A stretch of 64,000 nucleotides of DNA. It comes from an uncultured Bacteroidales bacterium (GTDB lineage Bacteria; Bacteroidota; Bacteroidia; Bacteroidales; Paludibacteraceae). The DNA lies in the NCBI GenBank assembly GCA_902798385.1, contig CADBWK010000009.1:1-64000 (forward strand). The letters run 5' to 3'. The position numbers and the translations under genes were made by a program. The notes beneath the pieces were generated by a model. That model searched no databases. It saw only the letters and a list, made by a program, of their open reading frames with translations, and had not been told where the DNA came from. Below are positions 1-7,997 of this stretch, in pieces; the first letter of the stretch is position 1, and every line of letters starts with the position of its first letter.

Positions 1-2
1 TG

Positions 3-167
3 GATATGCATCACGGAACGTTCTCCCTCTCTGACGCATCGTCCACAGCGGTTAACAGCATTAGTGACGGAGTGACGGATATGAGCTACAAAATCCTCCA
101 TAACGGTCAAATCCTCATCCTCCGCGGAGACAAGACCTACACCCTCACCGGCGCCGAGGTAAAATAA
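3..167 (+). CDS. C-terminal end of a secreted/surface protein (5' truncated by the window)
   Basis: The reading frame is open from the first base and stops with TAA at 165-167, so only the last 54 codons are visible. The end reads as a short hydrophobic-alternating strand followed by a Lys-Thr-Tyr-x-Leu-x-Gly turn (KTYTLTGAEVK at the very end). This strand-then-KTY..TG arrangement resembles the C-terminal tails on many Bacteroidota exported proteins, often annotated as type IX secretion sorting domains. The resemblance is from memory of the family; what the rest of the protein does cannot be seen. A terminator follows at 228-264. Confidence 0.6.
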   Translation, partial: DMHHGTFSLSDASSTAVNSISDGVTDMSYKILHNGQILILRGDKTYTLTGAEVK

Positions 168-180
168 TCTCCAATCACCC

Positions 181-219
181 TTGTCGCATCCTTGCGACAA
201 CCTATCCGCCATACATGGC
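181..219. other. Two short perfect hairpins downstream of the first gene
   Basis: An 8-bp perfect stem (TTGTCGCA, loop TCCT, TGCGACAA at 181-200) is followed by a 5-bp stem (GCCAT/ATGGC at 208-219). No T-tract follows them, so they are not by themselves terminators. Confidence 0.45.
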
Positions 220-227
220 GTGATCCC

Positions 228-264
228 AAATCCCTCTCTCTCTTATAGAGCAGGGGGATTTTTT
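228..264 (+). terminator. Rho-independent terminator after the truncated gene
   Basis: AAATCCC at 228-234 pairs with GGGATTT at 255-261. A weaker CTCT/AGAG pairing lies inside, and a run of T (259-264) follows. The position fits transcription end for the plus-strand gene ending at 167. Confidence 0.7.
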
Positions 265-336
265 CTTTAGCCTGTATTATTTTTAACCTTGTCCCTCTTC
301 TTTAGCCTGTATCATTTTTCTGCCTGTATTATTCAC
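263..336. repeat. Dispersed repeat containing TTTAGCCTGTATYAT units
   Basis: Two copies of TTCTTTAGCCTGTAT (from 263 and 298, period 35) and a partial third (321-336) surround a GTCCCTCTTC block. Read on the minus strand, the order is ACAGGCTAAAG - GGGACAAGG - ACAGGCTAAAG. That matches the arrangement of a second locus at 37871-37925. No gene is seen between 168 and 580 apart from this repeat, the hairpins, a promoter and the 11-bp array. Confidence 0.45.
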
Positions 337-382
337 TTGCTCCTTTTTTGAATCATTTTTTTACAAAAATCTCCCGCATATA

Positions 383-414
383 TTTGCATATGTCAAAGAA
401 AAGCAGTACCTTTG
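383..414 (+). promoter_or_regulatory. Promoter of the small basic protein gene
   Basis: TTTG (383-386), a 20-bp spacer beginning CATATGTCA, and TACCTTTG (407-414) match the Bacteroidota -33/-7 promoter. The spacer is nearly identical to those at 950, 15050 and 29250. Confidence 0.8.
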
Positions 415-433
415 CACCCGAATTAGGTACTTT

Positions 434-500
434 GAACGACGGTCGAACGACGGTCAAGCGACGGTGAAGCGACAGTCAAAGCCAACGTGAAGCCAAGGTC
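434..500. repeat. Six-unit array of 11-bp repeats in the 5' leader
   Basis: Units start at 434, 445, 456, 467, 478 and 490 and follow the pattern RARCGACGGTC; the fifth is 12 bp. The first two are identical and the rest diverge. The array lies in the transcribed leader between the promoter (414) and the start codon at 581. A second six-unit 11-bp array lies at 37661-37726. Confidence 0.75.
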
Positions 501-533
501 GACCCGACAAAACCCCAAAATTATGAACAATAC

Positions 534-559
534 TATATTATATATTTATATATAATATA
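534..559. other. AT-only perfect inverted repeat before the start codon
   Basis: TATATTATATA (534-544) and its exact complement (549-559) flank a 4-base loop, 21 bp before the ATG at 581. It could be a leader hairpin affecting translation or mRNA stability; nothing in the sequence decides this. Confidence 0.4.
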
Positions 560-580
560 CTTTTTAAACCCCTATTTTTT

Positions 581-928
581 ATGGCAAGAATAATAGCATC
601 CTCAGGCATCGAACAAATCCACGGTAAGACGTATAACCGCGACAGAGGTTATTTTTACACACGAAATGGCAGGCAATTTTATCGTGAACGCGACGAAGAT
701 TATCAGAAAAATCAGTCTCCTCGCCAGAAATGGAACTCTGCCGCCTTTAAGTACGCGAACTCCCAACTCAAACTCCTGACCTCTCCCGAAGCCAAAGCTC
801 AATTGGAAGCCGACTTCGAGGCTGCCAAACACGTTGCCTCCAACGGCAAAACCTACACCACCGTTCGTGCCTGGAAATACAACTCCCTCATCCACGAGTA
901 CAAACAATCGCATCCCTTTGAACAATAA
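581..928 (+). CDS. Small basic hypothetical protein
   Basis: A 115-residue protein with no signal peptide or membrane segment and many Lys, Arg, Tyr and Gln residues. It begins MARIIASSGIEQIHGKTY. Starts of the type MARIIASSGIE-IHGK are, to my recollection, common in small Bacteroidales proteins of unknown role, sometimes present in several diverged copies per genome. Its own promoter (383-414), a repeat-bearing leader and an AT hairpin precede it. It may bind nucleic acid given its charge, but no motif proves this. No function is assigned. Confidence 0.7.
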   Translation: MARIIASSGIEQIHGKTYNRDRGYFYTRNGRQFYRERDEDYQKNQSPRQKWNSAAFKYANSQLKLLTSPEAKAQLEADFEAAKHVASNGKTYTTVRAWKYNSLIHEYKQSHPFEQ

Positions 929-949
929 ATTGTGATTTTTCTGTTTTTT

Positions 950-981
950 CTTGCATATGTCAAAAAAAAGCAGTAAATTTG
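950..981 (+). promoter_or_regulatory. Promoter of the lipoprotein-ddl run
   Basis: CTTG (950-953), a 20-bp spacer starting CATATGTCA, and TAAATTTG (974-981). The ATG inside the spacer (957) is part of the promoter and not a start codon. Confidence 0.8.
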
Positions 982-1013
982 CAGCCGATTTAAAAAAAAG
1001 AAAGGAAACAAAG

Positions 1014-1517
1014 ATGAATGGATATAAGCTAAAGCTTATCGGAAGTTGGATCATTGTCGTTGTAGCGATGATCGTATGTACCGGATGCAAGAAGGATTCG
1101 GACGCTGATTCAGGTAGTACAGACAACTCGGTTCTCGGTTCGTACACCTATAGGACCTCGGGCACTCTGGATCTGTACATCAGCGGTGAGAAGACTACCA
1201 CTCTGCCGATGATTAGCAACGGTTCGTTCACAATCATTCCGGCGAACGATCCGGACAGTGTACTCATCGTGGGCGCATTGCCTGGCGGGTATGATTCGAT
1301 CCATGCCGCCGTGCATGGCAACCAGATTGAGTTGGCGCAGAGTACGTATTACTTTGAAAACCGTATAGTGACTCTGGAAGCGACGCTAAGTAATGTCAAA
1401 GCCCCGATGGAGAACAAGGCCATCATCTGGGAGACCGACGTCATGGGTCTGGGTACGTTCGGCACAGACGCCATCACAGCCGACGGACACATGCGGATGG
1501 ACGCGAAGAAGAAGTAA
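1014..1517 (+). CDS. Hypothetical outer-membrane lipoprotein
   Basis: A 167-residue protein with a type II signal peptide: a basic start, a hydrophobic run at about residues 12-21 and a lipobox ending at Cys25 (VCTGC). KKDSDADS follows, the acidic start typical of surface-bound Bacteroidota lipoproteins. The remainder is Thr/Ser-rich and predicted beta. The start at 1014 is chosen because AAAGGAAA lies just upstream and the earlier in-frame ATG (951) lies inside the promoter. It is the first gene of a run with ddl 15 bp later. Function unknown. Confidence 0.8.
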   Translation: MNGYKLKLIGSWIIVVVAMIVCTGCKKDSDADSGSTDNSVLGSYTYRTSGTLDLYISGEKTTTLPMISNGSFTIIPANDPDSVLIVGALPGGYDSIHAAVHGNQIELAQSTYYFENRIVTLEATLSNVKAPMENKAIIWETDVMGLGTFGTDAITADGHMRMDAKKK

Positions 1518-1532
1518 AGGGAGAAAGAAAGC

Positions 1533-2534
1533 ATGAAAAGGAAAATAGCTATCATAGCCGGAGGAGACAGTAGCGAACATGAGGTGTCGCTGCGTTCGGC
1601 AGCCGGTATTTATTCGTTCATGGATAAGGAGCGCTACGACATCACGATCGTAGTGTTGAAGGGAACGGAATGGACGGCCATTCCGCAGCATTCAGAATTC
1701 AGCATTCAGAATTCAGACTCATATCCCATTGATAAGAATGATTTTTCTTTTACGCGCGGGGGCGTGAAGCACACCTTCGATTTTGCGTACATCACCATCC
1801 ACGGTACCCCGGGCGAGAACGGTATCCTGCAGGGTTACCTCGACATGATCGGCATGCCGTACAGTTGTTGCGGTGTGTTAGCCGCAGCGCTGACGTTCAA
1901 TAAATTTGCCTGCAACCATTACCTGTCCTATTTCGGATTCCACATTGCCAACAGTATGCTACTGCGTCGCCAGCCGTCAGCCGTCAGCTATCAGCCGTCA
2001 GAGATCGCCGAGACGCTCGGTCTGCCCTGTTTCATCAAATCGAACGTAGGCGGCAGTTCTTTCGGTTGCACCAAGGTCAAGACCGTCGAAGAGATCTACC
2101 CGGCTATCGAGCGTGCTTTCCAAGAGGGCGACGAGGTGATCTGCGAGTCGTTCATGAAGGGAACCGAAGTGACCTGCGGCGTGTATAAGACGAAGACCAA
2201 AGCCGTTGCTTTCCCGATCACGGAGGTCGTGACACATAATGAGTTCTTCGATTACAACGCCAAATACAAAGGTGAGGTCGATGAGATCACGCCGGCACGC
2301 ATCCCCGATGCCATCCGCGATAAGATCCAAGCCGAGACCCTGCGTCTGTACGACATCATCGGTGCCAACGGCATCATCCGCGTCGATTGGATCATCATCA
2401 GCGATCAGATCAACCTTCTTGAGGTCAACACTACCCCGGGCATGACGCCGACCAGTTTTATCCCGCAGCAGGTACGCGCCGCAGGACTGGATATTAAGGA
2501 TGTACTGACGGATATTATCGAGAATAAATTTTAG
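1533..2534 (+). CDS. ddl: D-alanine--D-alanine ligase
   Basis: A 333-residue cytoplasmic ATP-grasp enzyme that joins two D-alanines for the peptidoglycan stem. The N-terminal GGDSSEHEVSLRSA, the central GTPGENG substrate loop and the C-terminal LLEVNTTPGMTPTSF metal/ATP site are all present. Two stretches look inserted: residues near 53-63 (HSEFSIQNSDS) and near 147-157 (QPSAVSYQPSE). They are encoded by 7-bp arrays at 1690-1717 and 1973-2000. The reading frame is intact, so the enzyme is probably active with variable loops. It follows a lipoprotein gene and precedes a prenyl synthase whose product feeds the same envelope pathway. Confidence 0.95.
   Translation: MKRKIAIIAGGDSSEHEVSLRSAAGIYSFMDKERYDITIVVLKGTEWTAIPQHSEFSIQNSDSYPIDKNDFSFTRGGVKHTFDFAYITIHGTPGENGILQGYLDMIGMPYSCCGVLAAALTFNKFACNHYLSYFGFHIANSMLLRRQPSAVSYQPSEIAETLGLPCFIKSNVGGSSFGCTKVKTVEEIYPAIERAFQEGDEVICESFMKGTEVTCGVYKTKTKAVAFPITEVVTHNEFFDYNAKYKGEVDEITPARIPDAIRDKIQAETLRLYDIIGANGIIRVDWIIISDQINLLEVNTTPGMTPTSFIPQQVRAAGLDIKDVLTDIIENKF
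1690..1717. repeat. 7-bp array (ATTCAGA family), four units, inside ddl
   Basis: Units ATTCAGA, ATTCAGC, ATTCAGA, ATTCAGA. It is translated in ddl as SEFSIQNS and is the complement family of the array at 18010. Confidence 0.85.
1973..2000. repeat. 7-bp array (GCCGTCA family), four units, inside ddl
   Basis: Units GCCGTCA, GCCGTCA, GCTATCA, GCCGTCA. It is translated in ddl as PSAVSYQPS. Confidence 0.85.
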
Positions 2535-2561
2535 CCATCAGCCATCAGCCGTCAGCCATCA
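2534..2561. repeat. 7-bp array (GCCATCA family), four units, between ddl and the prenyl synthase
   Basis: Units GCCATCA, GCCATCA, GCCGTCA, GCCATCA. The first base is the last base of the ddl stop codon, and the array fills most of the 35-bp gap before the next gene. Confidence 0.85.
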
Positions 2562-2569
2562 GAAGAATT

Positions 2570-3517
2570 ATGATAGATATCAACAAAGCCATAGAATCGC
2601 TCGATTGGAGCAAGGAGCCGAAGGGTTTGTATGAGCCGATCGCTTATACGTTGGCATCGGGCGGTAAACGCCTGCGACCGACCTTGGCTTTGATCGCGTC
2701 AGCACTCTTCGGAGGCAACGAAGAAGACGTTCTGCCCGCCGCCTTGGCGCTGGAGGTCTTCCATAACTTCACACTTCTCCATGACGATGTGATGGATCGG
2801 GCAGCGGTGCGCCGCGGCCGACCGACCGTGCATGTCAAATGGGATGACAACACTGCCATCCTCTCGGGCGATCAGATGCTCATCGAGGCATACCGCCTGC
2901 TGAGCGGAGTACCGGCAGACAAACTGCCGCAAGTGCTGAAGTGGTTCAACGAAATGGCGACGGGCATATGCGAGGGACAGCAGTATGACGTGGATTTTGA
3001 GCATATGGAGGAGGTCTCTATTGCGGACTACATGAAGATGATCGAACTCAAGACCTCCGTACTCTTGGCCAATGCCCTGCGTACCGGCGGATACATCGCC
3101 GGCGCGAACGAAGCGCAGCAGCAAGCGCTCTATCTGTTCGGTCTGCATATCGGTCTGGCTTTCCAGATCCAAGATGATATACTCGATGTCTATGGTGACC
3201 CGAAGACCTTCGGCAAAGCCATCGGCGGAGACATCTGCTGCAACAAAAAGACGCTTCTCTTACTCACGGCTCTGCAGACCGCAGACGCAGCAAGCCGAGA
3301 CGAACTGAACCAATGGCTCTCGGTCAACGACCGTCCGGAAGAGAAGATAGCTGCCGTCACGGCGCTCTATAACCGTCTCGGCGTACGCGAAGCTGCCGAA
3401 GCTGTCATGGAAGAGCACACGGCGCTCGCGCTCAAACAATTAGAACAACTGCCGCAGAACGCGGCCTGCGAGCAACTAAGACAACTCGCAGCCAAACTGA
3501 TAACAAGAAAATCATAA
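2570..3517 (+). CDS. Polyprenyl (E-type isoprenoid) diphosphate synthase
   Basis: A 315-residue all-helical prenyltransferase that condenses isopentenyl diphosphate onto an allylic primer. The first Asp-rich motif is DDVMD (72-76), followed by RRGRPTVH. The second is DDILD (202-206). GGKRLRP at 31-37 binds the diphosphate. Chain length cannot be read reliably; Bacteroidota homologues make quinone side chains or farnesyl/geranylgeranyl diphosphate. It lies 35 bp after ddl, the gap being mostly a 7-bp array, and 4 bp before the next gene, so it is probably cotranscribed with both. Confidence 0.9.
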   Translation: MIDINKAIESLDWSKEPKGLYEPIAYTLASGGKRLRPTLALIASALFGGNEEDVLPAALALEVFHNFTLLHDDVMDRAAVRRGRPTVHVKWDDNTAILSGDQMLIEAYRLLSGVPADKLPQVLKWFNEMATGICEGQQYDVDFEHMEEVSIADYMKMIELKTSVLLANALRTGGYIAGANEAQQQALYLFGLHIGLAFQIQDDILDVYGDPKTFGKAIGGDICCNKKTLLLLTALQTADAASRDELNQWLSVNDRPEEKIAAVTALYNRLGVREAAEAVMEEHTALALKQLEQLPQNAACEQLRQLAAKLITRKS

Positions 3518-3521
3518 TACT

Positions 3522-4289
3522 ATGCCTTATCGTCGATTACCTAACACGGATTTAGCTCGCCTCCATGCGCTGCAGAACGCTATCCAGCGTGCGCAAGGTG
3601 CGGATTATACCGAGCAGGTCATTCCGTACAAGACACTGGCGGAAGCACAACGTTTTCTCGTTCAGTTCGAGAACGTAGTGATGCAATCCAAGGACAACTA
3701 CAAGTCCACGGTCAATGCCAACAAACAGTACCGTCATATTGTGCAGAACGCACGTATGTATATCTCCCATTTTATTCAGGTGTTTAACCTTGCTGTCATG
3801 CGCGGTGAGATCAAGCGCGAGCAGAAACTGCTCTACGGTCTTGACCCGCATCAGCATGTCGTGCCGGATCTGAGTACGGAGGAGTTCCTGTTGGAATGGG
3901 GTAAGAAGATCATCGAGGGTGAGCAAAAACGTATGGCCAACGGCGGATTCCCGATCTACAATCCGGCAATCAATAAGGTGAAGGTGCATTATGATATCTT
4001 CTGCGAGCACCAGCGTCAGCACGCCTTCCATGTGCAGAACACCGAGCGCGTCCACGACAACCTCGAGCCGCTGCGTGTACAAGCGGATGAGATGATCCTC
4101 AATCTATGGAACATGATCGAGGACTTCTATAAGAACGAACTGCCCTACGCCAAGATGATGAAATGCCAACTGTACGGCGTCATCTATTACTACCGTAAGG
4201 GCGAAACAAAACTTTCGGCCGAGGGCGACCGAAAGCTACAGCAGATACGTGACAGTCAACCGACTATCCAATGGTCTGTTGAGGAGTGA
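3522..4289 (+). CDS. Hypothetical cytoplasmic protein of Bacteroidales type
   Basis: A 255-residue protein starting MPYRRLPNTDLARL, with no signal peptide or membrane helix, rich in helix-forming charged residues throughout. The start motif is one I associate with a conserved but uncharacterised Bacteroidota family. It follows the prenyl synthase by 4 bp. Its last 26 bp overlap the end of fthC on the opposite strand. No function is assigned. Confidence 0.75.
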   Translation: MPYRRLPNTDLARLHALQNAIQRAQGADYTEQVIPYKTLAEAQRFLVQFENVVMQSKDNYKSTVNANKQYRHIVQNARMYISHFIQVFNLAVMRGEIKREQKLLYGLDPHQHVVPDLSTEEFLLEWGKKIIEGEQKRMANGGFPIYNPAINKVKVHYDIFCEHQRQHAFHVQNTERVHDNLEPLRVQADEMILNLWNMIEDFYKNELPYAKMMKCQLYGVIYYYRKGETKLSAEGDRKLQQIRDSQPTIQWSVEE

Positions 4290-4866
4290 TGATGCGATCC
4301 ATCTTCGGCTCGCCCACCCAATGCGGGATATCGTGCTTCTTAAGTTGATACGGATAGCACACACCGATCCTTTTAACGGACAAGTGCTTCTTTAAGAACT
4401 TATCATAGTACCCGCCGCCACGGCCGATACGATGACGATGCTGGTCAAAGACCACACCGGGCACCAGAATCAGATCGATATGACCCTTATAGGTCTTCGT
4501 TTGAGGTTCAGGAACGCCCAAACGCCCCTTACGCATCATGTCCTCTCCGTCATAGGGACGAACCTCCATCGAGTGACGATGGGTAACAGGTAACAAGAAT
4601 GTTTTTTGACCCTCGTACTTCGTGAGCAACGGACGCAAGTCCACCTCATTATGGATCGGGTAATAGAGCAACACGACTCGGGCTTCACGGAAGGACGACA
4701 TCTGCTCCAGCTGAGCGATGATCTGCTCCGACTGCTCCGCCACCTGCTCCTTGGTCATGATGCGGCGCTGCTGCTCCACAATCGCACGAAGTGCAGCCTG
4801 CTCGCGACGGATGCGTATCCACGGGAGCCAAGACAAGATGTCATGTATTTGTGATTCAAATAACAT
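4264..4866 (-). CDS. fthC: 5-formyltetrahydrofolate cyclo-ligase
   Basis: A 200-residue cytosolic enzyme converting 5-formyl-THF to 5,10-methenyl-THF with ATP. The family signature GRGGGYYDKFL is near residue 147, and a basic N-terminal helix (RREQAALR) binds phosphate. About 18 residues precede the usual start of the family, but no better start codon lies inside. The leader carries a 7-bp array (4871-4905). The minus promoter (4919-4950) is back to back with the promoter of the next plus-strand gene. Confidence 0.93.
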   Translation of the reverse strand: MLFESQIHDILSWLPWIRIRREQAALRAIVEQQRRIMTKEQVAEQSEQIIAQLEQMSSFREARVVLLYYPIHNEVDLRPLLTKYEGQKTFLLPVTHRHSMEVRPYDGEDMMRKGRLGVPEPQTKTYKGHIDLILVPGVVFDQHRHRIGRGGGYYDKFLKKHLSVKRIGVCYPYQLKKHDIPHWVGEPKMDRIITPQQTIG

Positions 4867-4870
4867 ATAG

Positions 4871-4905
4871 ATTATTGGTTATTGCTTATTGCTAATTGGT
4901 TATTT
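4871..4905. repeat. 7-bp array (KTTATTG family), five units, in the fthC leader
   Basis: Units ATTATTG, GTTATTG, CTTATTG, CTAATTG, GTTATTT. It overlaps the -33 region of the plus-strand promoter at 4881-4912, so it both fills the fthC leader and contributes to a promoter. Confidence 0.8.
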
Positions 4906-4912
4906 ACCTTTG
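4881..4912 (+). promoter_or_regulatory. Promoter of the DUF6242 lipoprotein gene
   Basis: ATTG (4881-4884), a 20-bp spacer and TACCTTTG (4905-4912). The -33 element is supplied by a 7-bp array. The -7 boxes of this promoter and the opposing one are only 6 bp apart. Confidence 0.6.
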
Positions 4913-4918
4913 CGGCTG

Positions 4919-4950
4919 CAAAGGTACAAAAAAAAATTGAAATGCGCAAA
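4919..4950 (-). promoter_or_regulatory. Promoter of fthC
   Basis: On the minus strand: TTTG (4950-4947), 20 bp, TACCTTTG (4926-4919). Transcription would begin near 4912, giving a leader of about 45 nt that holds the array. Confidence 0.7.
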
Positions 4951-6273
4951 TTTTTATACATATTTATCGGGATTTTCACGGTTATACTGAGCAGTTGTGA
5001 GTCCTCCTCGACCACAACCCAGCCTTCCTCCGTCGCGCAGTTGAGTTCTTTCGGCTTTGCCTCGAACGACTCCATGCCCGGTTTGGCTGCCGCGGTCTTC
5101 ACCATCGAAGAGCGCCTGGACACCGGTTTGGTATGGAATAAAGACTCGATGCTCTTCGGTACACGTCTGGACAGCGTCGTGCCGCGTTTTACGTTCGTCG
5201 CCACACCGAGTGCTACGTCCCTGCAGTTAGGAGACACCACCATCCGTCTGACCGGCTACGACACCCTGAACTTCAACAAAACCCCGATCTACCTGACCAT
5301 CAAATCGCAGGACGGCACGAACACCAAAGTGTACGAGATCCGCACAACGGTGCATACGGTGGATCCGGACTTATACGAATGGACAACCCTCTGTAGCGGT
5401 ATCTACTCGCCGGACGACAGCGAGCAACGCGTGGTCGAACTGAACGATGCGTTCGTCATGATCGCCGATAACGGCTTTGAGCACGCAGTCTATTCTTCTG
5501 CTGACGGTGCTACATGGAACACCTTAGGTACGCCTACCGGACTGCCTGCAGGCACCAAAGTACGGCAGATGATCTCCGACGGCACTACCCTCTATTACGG
5601 ACAAGGCAATGCGATCTATACCTCCTCAGACGCAAAGACCTGGACGGCGCATACCGTATCCGATAACGTAGTGACGATGCTCCTTTACTGGAACGGACTC
5701 GTATGGGCGCTGGTGGGCAGCGAGGATAACTACGAGTTAGCCACCTACGAAGCCGGTGTGCTTTACCGCACCGGGCTGCAGCCTGACGGCGAGTTCCCGA
5801 TCAGCGACTTCGCCGCCGTCACCTTCTATAGCCCCAGCGAACGCGAGCGGGCAATGATCATCGGCGGTTTTGCGGAGAACGGACGTTCCCTCAATACTCA
5901 ATGGCATTTGGAGTACTCCGAGCATCCGATGCCGAACGGTTCGTACCGCTTGGAGGAGTTTAATATTGACCGCCCGGAGTTCATGAGCCTGACCGGCGCA
6001 TCCGTTGTGTCCTACAACAACCAGTTGCTGCTCTTCGGCGGCATCGATGACCAAGTGCGGTACTTAGGACGGGATATATACATCTCCAACGATGAAGGAC
6101 TGAACTGGATCAAGGCGGACAGCACCAAGAACCAACTGCCCGAAGCCTACCAGGCACGGCAGAAACAGAACGCTATCGTGCGCGACAACTATATCTACTT
6201 GTTCGGCGGTCAGGATAGCAAGCACACCTACAGCGATGTCTATAGAGGACATCTGAACTCAATCGATTGGTAA
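4942..6273 (+). CDS. DUF6242-type lipoprotein with a Kelch-like propeller
   Basis: A 443-residue exported lipoprotein. A hydrophobic signal ends at a lipobox (ILSSC, Cys17) followed by a Ser/Thr linker. An N-terminal cadherin-like beta domain (about 25-155) contains the repeated 'fixed-point' phrases seen in DUF6242 proteins. A C-terminal region has recurring WN/YSS/LFGG elements (ending IYLFGGQDS) like Kelch/WD blades. The start at 4942 is chosen because the earlier ATG (4882) lies upstream of the promoter's -7 box. It probably sits on the outer membrane; its ligand is unknown. Confidence 0.8.
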   Translation: MRKFLYIFIGIFTVILSSCESSSTTTQPSSVAQLSSFGFASNDSMPGLAAAVFTIEERLDTGLVWNKDSMLFGTRLDSVVPRFTFVATPSATSLQLGDTTIRLTGYDTLNFNKTPIYLTIKSQDGTNTKVYEIRTTVHTVDPDLYEWTTLCSGIYSPDDSEQRVVELNDAFVMIADNGFEHAVYSSADGATWNTLGTPTGLPAGTKVRQMISDGTTLYYGQGNAIYTSSDAKTWTAHTVSDNVVTMLLYWNGLVWALVGSEDNYELATYEAGVLYRTGLQPDGEFPISDFAAVTFYSPSERERAMIIGGFAENGRSLNTQWHLEYSEHPMPNGSYRLEEFNIDRPEFMSLTGASVVSYNNQLLLFGGIDDQVRYLGRDIYISNDEGLNWIKADSTKNQLPEAYQARQKQNAIVRDNYIYLFGGQDSKHTYSDVYRGHLNSIDW

Positions 6274-6301
6274 ACAACAAACTAACTAAATATTTGGAAT
6301 T

Positions 6302-7552
6302 ATGACGATTAAAGATTACAAATTCGCCGGTAAGAAGGCGATTGTCCGCGTGGACTTCAATGTGCCCCTGGACGAGAACGGTAAGATCACAGACGACACC
6401 CGTATCCGCGGTGCGCTGCCTACGTTGAAACACATCCTCGATGAGGGTGGTGCGCTCATCATCATGAGCCACATGGGTAAGCCGAAAGGTAAAGTAGAAG
6501 CTAAGTACAGCCTCAGCCAGATCAAAGACGCTGTGGCTGCTGCCCTCGGTCGTCCGGTTCAGTTCGCAGAGGACTGCGCGAAAGCACAGGACCAGGCTGC
6601 TGCACTCAAACCGGGTGAGGTTCTGCTGCTCGAGAACCTGCGTTTCTATCCGGAAGAGGAAGGCAAACCGGTAGGTATTGAGAAAGAAGATCCGGCTTAT
6701 GAGCCCGCTAAGAAAGAGATGAAGGCTCGTCAGAAAGAGTTCGCTAAGACCTTGGCCAGCTACGCTGACTGCTATGTAATGGACGCATTCGGCACGGCTC
6801 ACCGCAAACATGCTTCGACCGCTGTCATTGCGGATTATTTCGATGCAGACAACAAGATGCTCGGTTTCCTCATGGAGAAAGAGGTAGCCGCTGTAGATGC
6901 TGTCCTCGGCGACATCAAACGTCCGTTCGTAGCGATCATGGGTGGCTCGAAAGTAAGCTCGAAGATCGGTATCATCGAGAACCTGCTCGGTAAGGTAGAC
7001 AAACTGATCCTCTGCGGCGGTATGACCTATACCTTCGCGAAGGCACACGGCGGCGAGATCGGCGGTTCGATCGTTGAGCTCGACAAACTTGATGTAGCCC
7101 TTGGTGTTGAGGAACTGGCAAAGAAGAACGGTGTAGAACTCGTACTCGCTCCGGATGCTATCTGCGCAGATAGCTTCAGCAACGATGCCAACCGAAAGGT
7201 ATTCCCGTCCAACGCTATTCCGGAGGGTTGGGAAGGACTCGATGCAGGTCCCAAGGCACAGGAGAACTTCCGCAATGCCATCAAGGGCGCCAAGACCATC
7301 CTCTGGAACGGTCCTGCAGGTGTGTTCGAGTTCGATAACTTCTGCGACGGTAGCCGCGCTATCGGTGAGGCGATTGCGGAGGCAACGGCTAACGGTGCTT
7401 TCTCGCTCATCGGCGGTGGTGACTCCGTAGCATGCGTGAACAAGTTCGGTCTGGCAGACAAGGTTTCGTATATCTCTACCGGTGGTGGTGCATTGCTCGA
7501 GGCTATCGAGGGTAAGGTACTTCCGGGTGTAGCAGCTATTAAGGGCGAATGA
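6302..7552 (+). CDS. pgk: Phosphoglycerate kinase
   Basis: A 416-residue glycolytic enzyme transferring phosphate from 1,3-bisphosphoglycerate to ADP. The N-domain substrate motif [20 protein letters not shown], the [12 protein letters not shown] segment, [13 protein letters not shown] and the C-terminal nucleotide loop ([16 protein letters not shown]) are intact. The codon pattern is that of a highly expressed gene. Its last codons and stop lie in a degenerate 7-bp array (7543-7570). No clear -7/-33 pair precedes it, so it may be read from the upstream promoter. Confidence 0.97.
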   Translation: MTIKDYKFAGKKAIVRVDFNVPLDENGKITDDTRIRGALPTLKHILDEGGALIIMSHMGKPKGKVEAKYSLSQIKDAVAAALGRPVQFAEDCAKAQDQAAALKPGEVLLLENLRFYPEEEGKPVGIEKEDPAYEPAKKEMKARQKEFAKTLASYADCYVMDAFGTAHRKHASTAVIADYFDADNKMLGFLMEKEVAAVDAVLGDIKRPFVAIMGGSKVSSKIGIIENLLGKVDKLILCGGMTYTFAKAHGGEIGGSIVELDKLDVALGVEELAKKNGVELVLAPDAICADSFSNDANRKVFPSNAIPEGWEGLDAGPKAQENFRNAIKGAKTILWNGPAGVFEFDNFCDGSRAIGEAIAEATANGAFSLIGGGDSVACVNKFGLADKVSYISTGGGALLEAIEGKVLPGVAAIKGE

Positions 7553-7570
7553 TTAAAGGCGAAAGGTTAA
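7543..7570. repeat. Degenerate 7-bp array (AGGYRAA family), four units, at the end of pgk
   Basis: Units GGGCGAA, TGATTAA, AGGCGAA, AGGTTAA. It contains the pgk stop codon (7550-7552) and fills the gap to the next gene. This is less regular than the other arrays. Confidence 0.55.
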
Positions 7571-7574
7571 TAGT

Positions 7575-7997
7575 ATGGAAGTAGTAGGAAAAATCATACA
7601 AGTACTGCCTATGCAAGAAGGCGTAGGCCGTAACGGTAACCCGTGGAAGCTGCAAGGTTACGTACTCGAGACCCTCGACCAGTACCCCCGTAAGGTGCAT
7701 TTCGAGGTCTTCGGTGAGGATCGTATCAAGATGAACCCCTGTGAGATTGACCAACTCGTTACCGTTAGTTTCGATATCGAGAGCCGTGAGTTCAACGGTC
7801 GTTGGTACACCTCTATCCGTGCATGGAAGATCCAGCAAGGCGATATGACGCAGGCCGGTGCTGTACCTGCCGCTGCGCCTGCACAGGCAGCGCCTGCCGC
7901 TCCGGCAGCACCTGCTGCTGCTCCGATGGAGCCGGCTGCTAACGTTGATCCGTTTGATGCATCTGCCGGTGACGGCACAAGCGATCTGCCCTTCTAA
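7575..7997 (+). CDS. DUF3127 OB-fold protein, probable single-stranded DNA binder
   Basis: A 140-residue protein. Residues 1-90 form an OB-like domain (MEVVGKIIQVLP..., RKVHFEVFGEDRI, SREFNGRWYTSIRAWKI) matching the Bacteroidota DUF3127 family. An Ala/Pro-rich linker (about 95-120) follows, and then a tail ending DLPF. A flexible linker plus terminal D-x-P-F is the layout of SSB proteins, whose tips recruit repair enzymes. The role is inferred from this layout. It is 22 bp after pgk and overlaps the next gene by 1 bp (TAATG). Confidence 0.8.
   Translation: MEVVGKIIQVLPMQEGVGRNGNPWKLQGYVLETLDQYPRKVHFEVFGEDRIKMNPCEIDQLVTVSFDIESREFNGRWYTSIRAWKIQQGDMTQAGAVPAAAPAQAAPAAPAAPAAAPMEPAANVDPFDASAGDGTSDLPF

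Noticed and set aside
523..555. A 10-codon frame (MNNTILYIYI) in the leader before 581
   Set aside because: It consists of an AT-only inverted repeat; there is no reason to think it is translated.
951..1013. An upstream ATG extending the lipoprotein gene
   Set aside because: The ATG lies inside the promoter, before the -7 box, so it cannot be in the mRNA; the start at 1014 has a proper signal peptide.
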